From positions 187,643-250,858 of the forward strand of contig PDSJ01000010.1 of assembly GCA_002748425.1 (NCBI GenBank): a stretch of 63,216 nucleotides of DNA, in the 5' to 3' direction. Position numbers and translations under genes: made by a program. Every line of letters starts with the position of its first letter. The stretch's first letter is position 1. Shown here in pieces: positions 1 to 8,169 of this stretch. The notes beneath the pieces are model-generated. The model made no database searches. It was not told where the DNA came from and worked only from the letters and a program-made list of their open reading frames with translations. Source of the DNA: a candidate division KSB3 bacterium. GTDB taxonomy: Bacteria; Moduliflexota; Moduliflexia; Moduliflexales; Moduliflexaceae.

Positions 1-10
1 AACTAACATT
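1..10. promoter_or_regulatory. Candidate TetR operator half, copy 1
   Basis: The decamer AACTAACATT lies 15 bases before the start codon of the TetR gene. Its exact reverse complement recurs at 642-651, just upstream of the Fe-S protein gene. The same element before both the regulator and the genes that follow it suggests an operator for autoregulation and for the hcp operon. The window starts here, so any further half-site on the left is not visible. Confidence 0.35.
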
Positions 11-25
11 CATTTCTTCTGCAAA

Positions 26-616
26 ATGCCGGAACTGACAGCACGACAACAGGATATTATCACACAAGCGATTGTTTTGATTCATGAGGGCGGGATTCAA
101 CGCGTTACCATGAAAAACCTCTCAAAACGTCTGGGGATTTCAGAACCGGCAATCTACCGACATTTTGACAGTAAACGCGCGATTTTGCTCACCATGCTGC
201 AGCAGTTCAGGGAGCGTTCCAGGCAGCATCTGCTTCAAGCAGCGGCAGCGGAAGTGTCGGGCATCGCACGCCTTGAAATGATTTTTCTGGAACATTCGGG
301 GCAATTTGCGAAGAATCCGCACATGACCGGGGTGGTCTTTTCCGAAGAAGCGTTTCAGGACGATACGGCGCTGTCGGAAACCGTGTTCTCGGTGATGAGT
401 TTCGCGCATGACAGCATCGTCGATATTATCGCTACGGCCCAGCAGAAGGGTGAAATTCGGGCTGATGTGCCGAAAGAGTATCTGGCCGTCGTCATTCTCG
501 GGACCTTGCGCCTGATGGTCAAACGCTGGCGCTTGTCTCATTATGCCTTTGACCTGGACCAGGAGAGCCGGATGGCCTGGATGGCGTTAAAAACGCTTTT
601 GACAAGTGCAGGATGA
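26..616 (+). CDS. TetR/AcrR-family transcriptional regulator
   Basis: A 196-residue protein of usual TetR length. The N-terminal 55 residues form the three-helix DNA-binding domain, with the helix-turn-helix around residues 25-45 (the segment LGISEPAIYRHFDSK is typical). The rest is a helical, divergent ligand/dimerisation domain, so the inducer cannot be read from sequence. It lies 64 bp upstream of an Fe-S protein gene and hcp, all on the same strand, so it probably controls that nitrosative-stress operon and itself. Hcp genes are commonly under HcpR, NsrR or FNR-type control, so a TetR protein here is less usual. The target assignment is inference from position and from the shared decamer at 1-10 and 642-651. 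Confidence 0.9.
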   Translation: MPELTARQQDIITQAIVLIHEGGIQRVTMKNLSKRLGISEPAIYRHFDSKRAILLTMLQQFRERSRQHLLQAAAAEVSGIARLEMIFLEHSGQFAKNPHMTGVVFSEEAFQDDTALSETVFSVMSFAHDSIVDIIATAQQKGEIRADVPKEYLAVVILGTLRLMVKRWRLSHYAFDLDQESRMAWMALKTLLTSAG

Positions 617-641
617 GATGCTGGTGCAAATTTTTATCAAA

Positions 642-660
642 AATGTTAGTTAATAATAAC
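642..660. promoter_or_regulatory. Candidate TetR operator, copy 2
   Basis: AATGTTAGTT at 642-651 is the exact reverse complement of bases 1-10. It runs into TAATAATAAC, so GTTA and TAAC ends flank an AT-rich core at 645-660, giving an imperfect dyad. It lies between the tetR stop and the Fe-S protein start, where a repressor could block transcription into the hcp operon. Confidence 0.35.
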
Positions 661-680
661 TACGATATAAGATATCATTT

Positions 681-1502
681 ATGAAGATACAAAGAAAAAT
701 TATTCATATTGATGACGCCCTCTGCAACGGCTGCGAGCAATGTATCCCAGCCTGTCCGGAGCAGGCGATTCAGATAGTGGAGACATCGGACGGCCCGAAA
801 GCCAGGCTCGTGAAAGAATTGTATTGCGACGGTCTTGGAGCTTGTCTGGGGAACTGTCCGACCGGCGCGTTGACGATCGAAGAGCGTGAAGCAGAGGCCT
901 ATGATGACGAAGCCACAATGGAACGGATTAAGGAGCTGGCGCCGGACAGGCTGGCGGCTCATAAGCGGCATCTGGCTGAACATGCTGCTGAAATGACCCA
1001 CAGCACAGCGGAAGCGCCGGCGTTTGTGTGTCCATCGCTAAGAATGCTGCAAATAGATCGCGAGGAGAGTGCGCATAGCGTTCCAGAGAATGCCAATGCG
1101 GTAGTGTTTCCGTCACAATTGCGGCAGTGGCCGGTACAGCTGCACCTGGTGCCCCCGTCGGCACCGTATTTTAAGAATGCTGCAGTCTGTATCGTGGCAG
1201 ACTGCGTCCCGTTTGCCTATGCGAATTTTCATCAGGACTTTCTGAAAGGTGAAGATCGGGCTATTGCGGTCGGATGTCCAAAACTCGATGATACGCGGGC
1301 GTATCTGGAAAAGATCTCTCAGATCATCGTGCTGGGACGGCCCAAAAGCATCACAATCGTGAAAATGGAAGTGCCATGCTGCTCTGGATTGGTGCGGATT
1401 GTGGAACAAGCTCTCCGCATCACAGGAATCGATATACCCGTCAAGACTCTCACCATCAGCATTAAAGGTGAGAAAATGCCAACCACTGAACAGGGGTTCT
1501 GA
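681..1502 (+). CDS. 4Fe-4S ferredoxin-type protein encoded with hcp
   Basis: A 273-residue iron-sulfur protein. Residues 15-26 carry a full [4Fe-4S] motif (CNGCEQC, then CP). A second ferredoxin-like motif follows at about residues 49-62 (YCDGLGAC, then CP), with unusual spacing: three cysteines and CP in the form C-x5-C-x3-CP. The C-terminal 150 residues hold more paired or isolated cysteines (VADC, VGCP, VPCCSG), so further metal sites are likely. The gene ends 53 bp before hcp on the same strand. The likely role is electron supply to Hcp, comparable in function to Hcr in enterobacteria but unrelated in sequence. The start at 681 fits the motif position; I see no clear ribosome-binding site before it. 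Confidence 0.8.
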   Translation: MKIQRKIIHIDDALCNGCEQCIPACPEQAIQIVETSDGPKARLVKELYCDGLGACLGNCPTGALTIEEREAEAYDDEATMERIKELAPDRLAAHKRHLAEHAAEMTHSTAEAPAFVCPSLRMLQIDREESAHSVPENANAVVFPSQLRQWPVQLHLVPPSAPYFKNAAVCIVADCVPFAYANFHQDFLKGEDRAIAVGCPKLDDTRAYLEKISQIIVLGRPKSITIVKMEVPCCSGLVRIVEQALRITGIDIPVKTLTISIKGEKMPTTEQGF

Positions 1503-1555
1503 CAGGTCTGACGATTTGTCAGCATCAATTTTCTTAATTTGAAAGGAGTAGAAAA

Positions 1556-3220
1556 ATGACAATGTTTTGTTATCAGTGCCAGGAAACCTTAGCGAATACC
1601 GGATGTCATAAAAAGGCAGGTATGTGCGGAAAGACGGCTGAAGTCGCCAAGCTTCAGGACCTGCTGCTCTTCGTGTTAAAAGGCATTGCCGTGTATGTCG
1701 AATACGGCAGAAGTGCAGGATTCAGAGCAGATGAAAAATTAGGGCAATTTGTGATGGAGAGCTTATTCACAACGATCACGAATGCCAACTTCGATGCTCT
1801 GCGCTTCGAAGCACTGATCCACGAAGCCCTGAGTATCCGTAATGAGGTCAAGAAGGCTGTTGAAGCCAAAGTCGGCGGCCCGGTCATAGCAGATGAGCTT
1901 CCGGAGGCGGCGACCTGGTTTGCAGAATCCGTCGACGCATTCTATGAAAAAGCCGTGCACGTGGGTGTTCTTTCCACCGAAAACGAAGACGTTCGGTCAT
2001 TGCGCGAACTCTTGATCTATGGGCTGAAAGGGATGGCTGCGTACGGGAAACATGCTGCCGTGCTGGGGAAATATAAGCAGGAAGTCATCGATTTTTTCTT
2101 CAAAGCGCTGGCCGCGACTACTCACGAGACGCTGAGTCGCGATGAACTAGTCGCGCTTGTCCTCGAATGTGGCCAGAACGGTGTGGAAGCGATGGCGCTG
2201 CTGGATGCCGCCAATACTGAGGCCTACGGTCATCCTGAGCCGACCCGTGTTCATATCGGTGTGGGAAGCAAACCCGGAATTTTGATCAGCGGTCATGACC
2301 TGAAAGACATGGAAGAACTGCTGAAACAGACGGAAGGAAGCGGTGTCGACGTCTATACCCACAGTGAAATGCTGCCGGCCCACTACTATCCAGCCTTCAA
2401 AAAATACGAGCATTTTGTCGGCAATTACGGGAATGCCTGGTGGAAGCAGCAGAGCGAATTCGAGAGTTTCAACGGCCCGATTCTTTTCACGACCAACTGC
2501 ATCGTGCCGCCAAGGGCTTCGTATAAGGATCGAATGTTCACCACTGGTGCTGCCGGCTTTGCCGGCTGCGCTCATATTCCTGATCCGGTTGACGGTGGCA
2601 CAAAAGATTTTTCTGCTATTATCGACATGGCAAAGACCTGCCAGCCGCCGCAGGAAATCGAAAGCGGCACGATTGTCGGAGGTTTTGCACACGAAGCCGT
2701 GATGGCGGTAGCCGATAAAGTTGTGGAGGCTGTCAAATCCGGCGCAATCTCGCGTTTTGTTGTGATGGCCGGGTGCGATGGCCGCCAGAAAGGGCGCAAA
2801 TATTTTAGCGATGTGGCGGAACAACTGCCACAGGATGCCGTGATTCTGACTGCCGGTTGTGCCAAGTATCGTTATAACAAGCTGGATCTCGGCGAAGTCG
2901 CCGGTCTTCCACGGGTGCTGGATGCCGGACAATGCAACGATTCCTATTCGCTGGCCGTGATCGCTCTGAAATTAAAGGAGGTCTTCGGCCTCGAAGACAT
3001 TAACGAGCTGCCAATTTCCTACGACATTGCCTGGTATGAACAAAAGGCGGTCATCGTGTTGCTGGCATTGCTGTCTCTTGGGGTGAAACATATTCGGCTC
3101 GGGCCGACCCTGCCAGCCTTTCTGTCCCCCAATGTGGCCAGAGTTCTGGTCGAAAATTTTGATATTAAACCTATCGGGTCTGTCGAAGACGATGTTGCTG
3201 CCATTATGGCTGGAAACTGA
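1556..3220 (+). CDS. hcp: Hydroxylamine reductase / hybrid cluster protein
   Basis: A 554-residue Hcp. It reduces hydroxylamine to ammonia in vitro and is linked to nitric oxide reduction and S-nitrosylation in cells. The N-terminus has the four-cysteine cluster motif with Cys5, Cys8, Cys17 and Cys24. Ligands expected for the hybrid Fe-S-O cluster are recognisable: His in ISGHDLKD, Glu in THSEMLP, and Cys in [23 protein letters not shown] and AGQCNDSYS. The length matches the anaerobic (class I/II) proteins. A strong AAGGAG site 7-8 bases before the ATG fixes the start. It is the last gene of the tetR/Fe-S/hcp group; the gap that follows holds a 13-bp hairpin. Confidence 0.97.
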   Translation: MTMFCYQCQETLANTGCHKKAGMCGKTAEVAKLQDLLLFVLKGIAVYVEYGRSAGFRADEKLGQFVMESLFTTITNANFDALRFEALIHEALSIRNEVKKAVEAKVGGPVIADELPEAATWFAESVDAFYEKAVHVGVLSTENEDVRSLRELLIYGLKGMAAYGKHAAVLGKYKQEVIDFFFKALAATTHETLSRDELVALVLECGQNGVEAMALLDAANTEAYGHPEPTRVHIGVGSKPGILISGHDLKDMEELLKQTEGSGVDVYTHSEMLPAHYYPAFKKYEHFVGNYGNAWWKQQSEFESFNGPILFTTNCIVPPRASYKDRMFTTGAAGFAGCAHIPDPVDGGTKDFSAIIDMAKTCQPPQEIESGTIVGGFAHEAVMAVADKVVEAVKSGAISRFVVMAGCDGRQKGRKYFSDVAEQLPQDAVILTAGCAKYRYNKLDLGEVAGLPRVLDAGQCNDSYSLAVIALKLKEVFGLEDINELPISYDIAWYEQKAVIVLLALLSLGVKHIRLGPTLPAFLSPNVARVLVENFDIKPIGSVEDDVAAIMAGN

Positions 3221-3335
3221 TTGTCCGAGTGCTGCCTTACGCAGATACTGCCCGTTCTCATACGGCTGTCACAGGGCTGAAGCTGACAGCTGATGAGCTT
3301 CCTGGATCGTGTCGCTCCCCTGGCATAGCCCGTCC

Positions 3336-3371
3336 GCCGTTCTGCTCCTTCCCAAGTGGGAGCAGAACGGC
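3336..3371. terminator. Perfect 13-bp hairpin downstream of hcp
   Basis: GCCGTTCTGCTCC at 3336-3348 pairs exactly with 3359-3371 around a 10-base loop. No T-run follows on either strand, so it is a GC-rich, non-canonical terminator or an RNA-stabilising 3' structure for the hcp transcript. Confidence 0.5.
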
Positions 3372-3452
3372 AGGCGACCCGTCAGATCTCCCGCAGCGGC
3401 TGCCTGTGACCGCAGGAACCGTGCACAATTGTTTTCTCTCCAAAGACTTTTC

Positions 3453-3490
3453 TTGACAGGCAATTTCCCTGCTGCGATAGTATACTATCG
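3453..3490 (+). promoter_or_regulatory. Promoter with palindromic operator for the DUF6155/Nudix genes
   Basis: TTGACA at 3453-3458 is followed after 17 bases by GATAGT (3476-3481). That -10 candidate is embedded in the perfect palindrome CGATAGTATACTATCG at 3475-3490. A repressor on this dyad would occlude the -10. A second palindrome at 3510-3524 lies in the likely 5' leader. Confidence 0.5.
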
Positions 3491-3561
3491 GTAGATCTTG
3501 AGAATGAAGAGACCGAATCGGTCTTTCGGCCATCTATGTCGCAGCGTTATGGTGAACGGCT

Positions 3562-4089
3562 ATGTCGAAACTTGGCAAAACAGCGCTCAAACAGCAGCTT
3601 GCACAGCGCTCAAAAGCGCAGTTACTTGATGAAATCGTTGAATTATTCGAAAAATTCAGCGTGGTGCGCGACTATTATCAAGCGCAGTTCAATCCGCTTG
3701 ACCGTGAGCAACTTCTTGAGAAATATAAAGCTGTGATTCATCAGGAATTTTTTCCGGAGCGTGGAACTGGCAAAGCCCGGCGTTCGGTGGCGCAAAAAGC
3801 GATCAGCGACTACAAAAAAGTGGTGGGCGATCCGCTCGGCGTCGCAGACTTATTGCTCTATGTCGTCGAAACAGGCGTACAATTTACCAATGCGTATGGC
3901 GACATGGATGAGCCGTTTTATACGAGTATGGAACGTATCTATCATCAGGCAATTCAACATCTTGTCAAACATGGCATACAAGAGCGTTTTGAGCTGCGCT
4001 GTCACAGCATTCTGACTCAGACTCGGCATGTCGGCTGGGGCTTTTACGATACCATGTCTGAGATTTTCTACGGATCCTTCGAGAGATGA
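3562..4089 (+). CDS. DUF6155-like protein
   Basis: A 175-residue, soluble, largely helical protein that I match to the DUF6155 family by its opening pattern (MSKLGKTALKQQL, then a helix rich in Leu/Glu, then FSVVRDYYQAQF). No catalytic motif is visible and the family has no established function. No signal peptide or membrane segment. It overlaps the next gene by four bases (ATGA), so it is translationally coupled to the Nudix hydrolase. The start at 3562 is preceded by a weak site. An in-frame alternative upstream is not supported by the family start. Confidence 0.7.
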   Translation: MSKLGKTALKQQLAQRSKAQLLDEIVELFEKFSVVRDYYQAQFNPLDREQLLEKYKAVIHQEFFPERGTGKARRSVAQKAISDYKKVVGDPLGVADLLLYVVETGVQFTNAYGDMDEPFYTSMERIYHQAIQHLVKHGIQERFELRCHSILTQTRHVGWGFYDTMSEIFYGSFER

Positions 4090-4556
4090 GTTCAAGACGA
4101 CGAGTAGCTGCTGCGGTGATCCTTCAGAACAGACAGGTGCTCATTACCCAGCGTCATCCCGATGATGAGATGGGAGGGAAATGGGAATTTCCCGGCGGAA
4201 CAATTGAAGCCGGCGAAAGCCCTGAAACATGTCTGCAGAGAGAATTACGTGAAGAACTTGGGCTTGACGTAGCGATCCACGAGCAGATGGCTGTCGTGCA
4301 TCATCGTTACCCTGAATGGGAGATCGAACTGCTGGCCTGGCGCTGCTCGATCCGTTCCGGTACAGTACGCTTGTACGTTCATCAGGACTGTCGCTGGGTT
4401 GCACCTGAGGAACTGGAACTGTTCGATTTCCTGGAGGCTGATAAGCCGATTATCGCCATCTTAGAAAAAATCCCTGGTATGGAGTTTTGGGCATGTCATG
4501 AAAAAGATCCTGTGGAAAAAAACTTGCCTGAATACCCGTGTCCCGGAACCCTGTGA
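4086..4556 (+). CDS. MutT-like Nudix hydrolase (8-oxo-dGTP diphosphatase type)
   Basis: A 156-residue Nudix protein. The Nudix box is intact (GGTIEAGES, then RELREELG, about residues 38-60), and the preceding KWEFPGG is typical of MutT, which removes oxidised dGTP. The first 130 residues cover the MutT fold; a 25-residue tail follows (EFWACHEKDP onward) and is unlike E. coli MutT. It overlaps the DUF6155-like gene by an ATGA junction. Substrate is inference: several Nudix subfamilies share this box. Confidence 0.85.
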   Translation: MSSRRRVAAAVILQNRQVLITQRHPDDEMGGKWEFPGGTIEAGESPETCLQRELREELGLDVAIHEQMAVVHHRYPEWEIELLAWRCSIRSGTVRLYVHQDCRWVAPEELELFDFLEADKPIIAILEKIPGMEFWACHEKDPVEKNLPEYPCPGTL

Positions 4557-4617
4557 AGACTGACAAAATCGAAGCCCGCTCATAAACCTTGAGGCCTGAA
4601 AGGAGCAGAAGATTATT

Positions 4618-5151
4618 ATGCTTGCCAACAACAGGATTGAAAAAGTCCTTATTTCAGAAGAGATGATCCAGACACGGGTCAGAGTATTAGGTGCACTGAT
4701 CTCGAAAGATTATGCCGGCCTGGACCTCGTGTTCGTGAGTATCTTAAAAGGCGGAGTTTACTTCCTGACGGATCTGACCCGCAACATGACTATTCCGCAT
4801 GTCATTGACTTTATGGTTGTCTCAAGCTATGGCGATTCGCAGGAAACTTCCGGGATCGTCCGGATGGTCAAAGATCTGAAGGAGGACATCCGAAACCGTC
4901 ATGTCATTGTGGTTGAGGACATTATCGATACCGGGCTTACGATCGACTATCTTTTAAAATATCTGCAATCCCGTACTCCGGCGAGTCTTGAAGTCTGCTC
5001 ATTTTTAAGCAAGCCTTCGCGACGGCGCATAGACGTTCCGATAAAATATCTGGGCTATGAGATAGAAGATAAGTATGCGGTTGGCTATGGTTTGGATTAT
5101 AAACAGCAATATCGTCATCTGCCCTTTATCTGTGCCTTTCAACCTGAATAA
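4618..5151 (+). CDS. hpt: Hypoxanthine phosphoribosyltransferase
   Basis: A 177-residue type I phosphoribosyltransferase of normal HPRT length. It salvages hypoxanthine or guanine to IMP or GMP with PRPP. The PRPP-binding motif is clear at about residues 97-110 (VIVVEDIIDTGLT). The loop LKGGVYF near residue 41 and the C-terminal VGYGLDY pattern are both characteristic of HPRT. An AAGGAG site precedes the ATG. It follows the Nudix gene by 61 bp on the same strand, which suits a nucleotide salvage/sanitation group. Confidence 0.95.
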   Translation: MLANNRIEKVLISEEMIQTRVRVLGALISKDYAGLDLVFVSILKGGVYFLTDLTRNMTIPHVIDFMVVSSYGDSQETSGIVRMVKDLKEDIRNRHVIVVEDIIDTGLTIDYLLKYLQSRTPASLEVCSFLSKPSRRRIDVPIKYLGYEIEDKYAVGYGLDYKQQYRHLPFICAFQPE

Positions 5152-5381
5152 TTAAGATGACAGCAGCCCAGGCGGCAGGGGTACTGCGCACGAAAGTGAA
5201 GAGTGAGGTGACGCTCTGGAGGCGCGGGCAGAGAGATTGCGGGGGAGGTCTCAGGACGCTTCCTCTGTATCAGGGACTTTTTGAGTTGACAGAATCGTAG
5301 TTTTCGGAAATATTTCTTTGAAATCTTCCATTATCTCGACATCATGCGATTCTCAAGATTTCAGGGGGGCCTCAAATTCAA

Positions 5382-5804
5382 ATGACAGTGCAGACACAAC
5401 GCGGGATGACGTTGCTCGAAGTGCTGGTGGCGATGGCGATTTTCGGCTTACTGCTCGGAGTCATCACAGTCATGATGCAGCAAAGCAGCGAGTTGGAACA
5501 GAATTCGAAGCAGCTTCTTCATGCACAACTCAAGGCAAATGAGCGGATAGAAAGCATGCGGGCACTTCCGTTTGATGAGCTCTGGAATTCTCCGGACCCC
5601 GTTGTGTTTGAAGACGCGGTTGAGCTTGTGATAACAGACTTTCATGACAGCCCGTCCTTGAAAAAAATTGTGGCGAGCGTGCGCTGGAAGACTTTGCAGG
5701 GGCACGAGCGGATATACCGTCTGGAAACCTTGCGATCACGTTTTCGTCCGCTGTATATCAAACAGATGAATGAACTCTCCCTGAACCCTGCAAAAGGAGA
5801 ATGA
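5382..5804 (+). CDS. Type IV prepilin / pseudopilin-like protein (PilV/GspI type)
   Basis: A 140-residue protein with a class III (prepilin) signal. A short basic leader ends in RG, followed by MTLLEVLVAMAIFGLLLG with Glu at +5 after the cleavage point, the hallmark for PilD processing and methylation. One hydrophobic N-terminal helix, then a small globular part. It is first of three prepilin-like genes in a row. There is no assembly ATPase, PilC or secretin in the window, so these are probably minor pilins acting with machinery encoded elsewhere. Confidence 0.8.
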   Translation: MTVQTQRGMTLLEVLVAMAIFGLLLGVITVMMQQSSELEQNSKQLLHAQLKANERIESMRALPFDELWNSPDPVVFEDAVELVITDFHDSPSLKKIVASVRWKTLQGHERIYRLETLRSRFRPLYIKQMNELSLNPAKGE

Positions 5805-5805
5805 G

Positions 5806-6339
5806 ATGAGACATGCGGTGTCTCGGCGTGTGCGCGGACAGCAGGGAATGACCTTGCTGGAAGTGCTTGTCACACTCGGCGTGATGACAATATTCATGGC
5901 AGGCACGTTACAGTTCTATTCGACGAACTATCGTATTCTCAGTGCCGGAGATGCCATGCTTGATCTGACTCACGACGCGCATACGATCATGTCAAGGCTT
6001 GCTGAAGATATTCGGCGGACCGAGCTGTTCCTGCCGGATTTTTCCAGCAAAAGCGGCCGGACAGTGGTTGCTGCGATGCGTATGGCTCCGAGAACAGCTG
6101 CAGATCTCAATGGTGTCGTCGTGGTATATTCTCTCAGCGACGGGAAGCCGGCTCATTTGTTTCGTACAGTCATGAAAGGCTCGCAGGAACGTTCCCTTGA
6201 GCTTGCTCCATCTGTGACATCTTTACAGCTCTATACCGATGCAACGCAGCTGATCAGAGTCGAGCTTGCGCTGGAAAAAACCGTTTCCGGGCAGAAAAAA
6301 ACCTTTGAGGTTTCATCAGCGTACGCCATGAGATTTTAA
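5806..6339 (+). CDS. Type IV prepilin-like protein (PilW/GspJ type)
   Basis: A 177-residue protein with a prepilin leader (basic N-terminus, QQG, then MTLLEVLVTLGVM with Glu+5). Its larger C-terminal domain and position second in the group match PilW or GspJ minor pilins. The ATG lies one base after the previous stop, and an AAAGGAGAATGAG site overlaps the end of the upstream gene, so translation is coupled. Confidence 0.78.
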   Translation: MRHAVSRRVRGQQGMTLLEVLVTLGVMTIFMAGTLQFYSTNYRILSAGDAMLDLTHDAHTIMSRLAEDIRRTELFLPDFSSKSGRTVVAAMRMAPRTAADLNGVVVVYSLSDGKPAHLFRTVMKGSQERSLELAPSVTSLQLYTDATQLIRVELALEKTVSGQKKTFEVSSAYAMRF

Positions 6340-6352
6340 GAGAGGAGTGTGT

Positions 6353-6775
6353 ATGCGAAAACACGAACGAGGAAGCGCTTTATTGCTCGTGATCATGATC
6401 GTGACCGTATTTTTGGCACTGCTGGCCTTTATGCTCGATCGGGGAACAAGCCTGTTTCAGAGTATCCATCACAGTTCTCAAGAAGAAGTAGCCTTGAATC
6501 TGGCCGAAGCCGGTCTTGACTTTGCCGTGCATAAGATCATGACGTCCAAAGGTGATTTTAGCGGTGAGGAGGACGTTGTCCTGAGTACCGGACGTTTTGC
6601 GACGACGATAACGCGACTCAACTCTTCCGGCACAATCGAAATTTACTCTCGGGGAATGAGCGCAAGTCCGCAGCAGCACGATGCAGTTCAGCGCACCTTA
6701 AGAATGCTTATTTCGTTTGATAAGGAAAGCCCGGAAGCCGTTCCTGTCATGTATTCCCGTGAAGAACTGTTGTAA
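6353..6775 (+). CDS. PilX-like minor pilin / pilus assembly protein
   Basis: About 140 residues. The N-terminus RKHERGSALLLVIMIVTVFLALL matches PilX-type proteins: a basic leader, then a hydrophobic helix starting GSALLLV and lacking the usual Glu+5. The rest is small and mostly beta/hydrophilic. I chose ATG 6353 because AGAGGAG at 6341-6347 is well placed for it; the alternative GTG at 6347 overlaps that site. The order PilV-like, PilW-like, PilX-like is the common minor-pilin order. Confidence 0.7.
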   Translation: MRKHERGSALLLVIMIVTVFLALLAFMLDRGTSLFQSIHHSSQEEVALNLAEAGLDFAVHKIMTSKGDFSGEEDVVLSTGRFATTITRLNSSGTIEIYSRGMSASPQQHDAVQRTLRMLISFDKESPEAVPVMYSREELL

Positions 6776-6991
6776 ACAGGATAGCTTGTCTCTGATCGCG
6801 CCGGCATCGACGATGGGTCCCTGCGAATCGGCCGCATGATCATCCCCATGTTTTCCTGAAAAATTCCGATCTCTCTTCAAGACTGCTTCAAAGGAGCACA
6901 TACAGCATGTCCTCGTGCTGCGCAGCGTTATTGCGCCAAATTGTATATCGGGGCAGCGCGTTTCGAAGATCGGCTCCGTCTGCAAGGGACG

Positions 6992-7975
6992 TTACTGTGA
7001 ATGGAGCATGTTTCCCTCGAACGGCTGTTTCTTGCGAAAATCCGGCAGAAAGTCTGGTCGCTGATTTCGGGACTCTGCCGGATACTGTACGAAGAGGTGC
7101 TGGAAACCAAGTTCCTGTGTATGATCGTAGACGCGCTGAAATTCTTCGGCTGTGAGACGTTGATCCATACCCGGTTCCTGACAGGGCCGGACCGGATGAT
7201 ACTGTGACATGAGACTAATGGGCAATTCTTTTCCGAATTCAATGAACAACATATCGAGAGCGTCAAGAGAGTTTTGAATATGACCGGGCAGAATCAAATG
7301 TCTCTGTAACACTCCTCTTCCAGCGATAGCTCCGTCATGCCCTGGAAGAAAAACGTCAAGGAATCCTTTTTGCCGAAGCATTTCTGCAATCGCATCCAGG
7401 GCGGTCGAAGGATAGTTGGAACAGTGGGACAAGCGTTCGCCCAGATGCGTATCGGCATATTTAAAGTCCGGCAGATAGATATCCGCGAACGGTTCCAGCT
7501 CTTGCAGAATCTCCCGCCGCTCGTAGCCGGACATATTGTAAATCGCAGGAATCTCGATCCGGCGTCCACGTAACTCCTGGATTATTTCAACCGTTTTAGG
7601 GAGAACATGTGTCGGTGTCACAAAATTAACATTATGGATTTGCGAAGTGAAGGTCAGTTCTTCCAGTCGATCGACAACGTCCATGACGTTCATGTTCTGA
7701 CCGAGATGTTCGCGGGAAATTTGATGGTTTTGGCAGAAATCACATTGTAAGTGGCAGCCGCTGAAAAAGACGGTTCCGGAACCGTATTGTCCTGAAATCG
7801 GAGGCTCTTCCCCAAAATGCGCTCCGATTGAAGCGATCCGCAGTTGGGCGCATTCGCCGCAATAACCGAGTTCTCCCTGCAGACGATCGACTCCGCACAG
7901 ATGCGGACAGAGATCACACGCACGATAATGAGAGACACTATCCATCACAGTCATGACGTCGCCATGTTCCAGCAT
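6992..7975 (-). CDS. Radical SAM protein, PflX-like (putative pyruvate formate-lyase activase-related)
   Basis: A 327-residue protein of the PflX group (COG1313). The N-terminus has the group's cysteine pattern CDLCPHLCGV and GELGYCGEC (about residues 19-42), then the radical SAM cluster motif CHLQCDFC near residue 74. The TIM-barrel core continues to about residue 290. It is annotated by homology only; the substrate of the group is not established. The start is uncertain: ATGs at residues 1, 8 and 11 lie in or beside a 15-bp hairpin (7955-8010), and the family pattern would be kept with any of them. Confidence 0.85.
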   Translation of the reverse strand: MLEHGDVMTVMDSVSHYRACDLCPHLCGVDRLQGELGYCGECAQLRIASIGAHFGEEPPISGQYGSGTVFFSGCHLQCDFCQNHQISREHLGQNMNVMDVVDRLEELTFTSQIHNVNFVTPTHVLPKTVEIIQELRGRRIEIPAIYNMSGYERREILQELEPFADIYLPDFKYADTHLGERLSHCSNYPSTALDAIAEMLRQKGFLDVFLPGHDGAIAGRGVLQRHLILPGHIQNSLDALDMLFIEFGKELPISLMSQYHPVRPCQEPGMDQRLTAEEFQRVYDHTQELGFQHLFVQYPAESRNQRPDFLPDFRKKQPFEGNMLHSQ

Positions 7976-8010
7976 CCAGGACAGAGCGTATGCCCGAACA
8001 TGGCGACGTC
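7955..8010. repeat. 15-bp perfect inverted repeat over the start of the radical SAM gene
   Basis: GACGTCGCCATGTTC at 7955-7969 is exactly complementary in reverse to 7996-8010, with a 26-base loop. In the minus-strand mRNA the loop carries the first candidate ATG (7973-7975), and the 3' arm covers the codons between the first and second candidate starts. It could control translation or be an operator. It does not resemble the other hairpins here in sequence. Confidence 0.6.
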
Positions 8011-8169
8011 AGCAATTAAGCCTTGACAATTTTAAGGCATCCGTAGCAAAAATTTCCAGAATGTCAATCAATATTCCCCTAAATTCTGACGATTTTTTCA
8101 TGACAATACCCTGATTCGCAGAGCGACGCCGCCACATCAGGAGCTGTATTTGTCTTATGAAGGTCATTC

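Larger units (their letters stand above)
3221..3561. other. Intergenic region between hcp and the DUF6155-like gene
   Basis: No convincing coding sequence. It contains the hairpin at 3336-3371, a TTGACA hexamer at 3453-3458, a 16-bp perfect palindrome at 3475-3490, and a second short palindrome AGACCGA-A-TCGGTCT at 3510-3524. Confidence 0.6.

Noticed and set aside
2147..2932. 261-residue minus-strand ORF inside hcp
   Set aside because: It is a shadow of hcp. The plus-strand protein has all cluster ligands and a strong start.
6776..6991. Possible fourth pilus gene after the PilX-like gene
   Set aside because: Frames with some length exist, but none has a prepilin leader, ribosome-binding site or recognisable family pattern.
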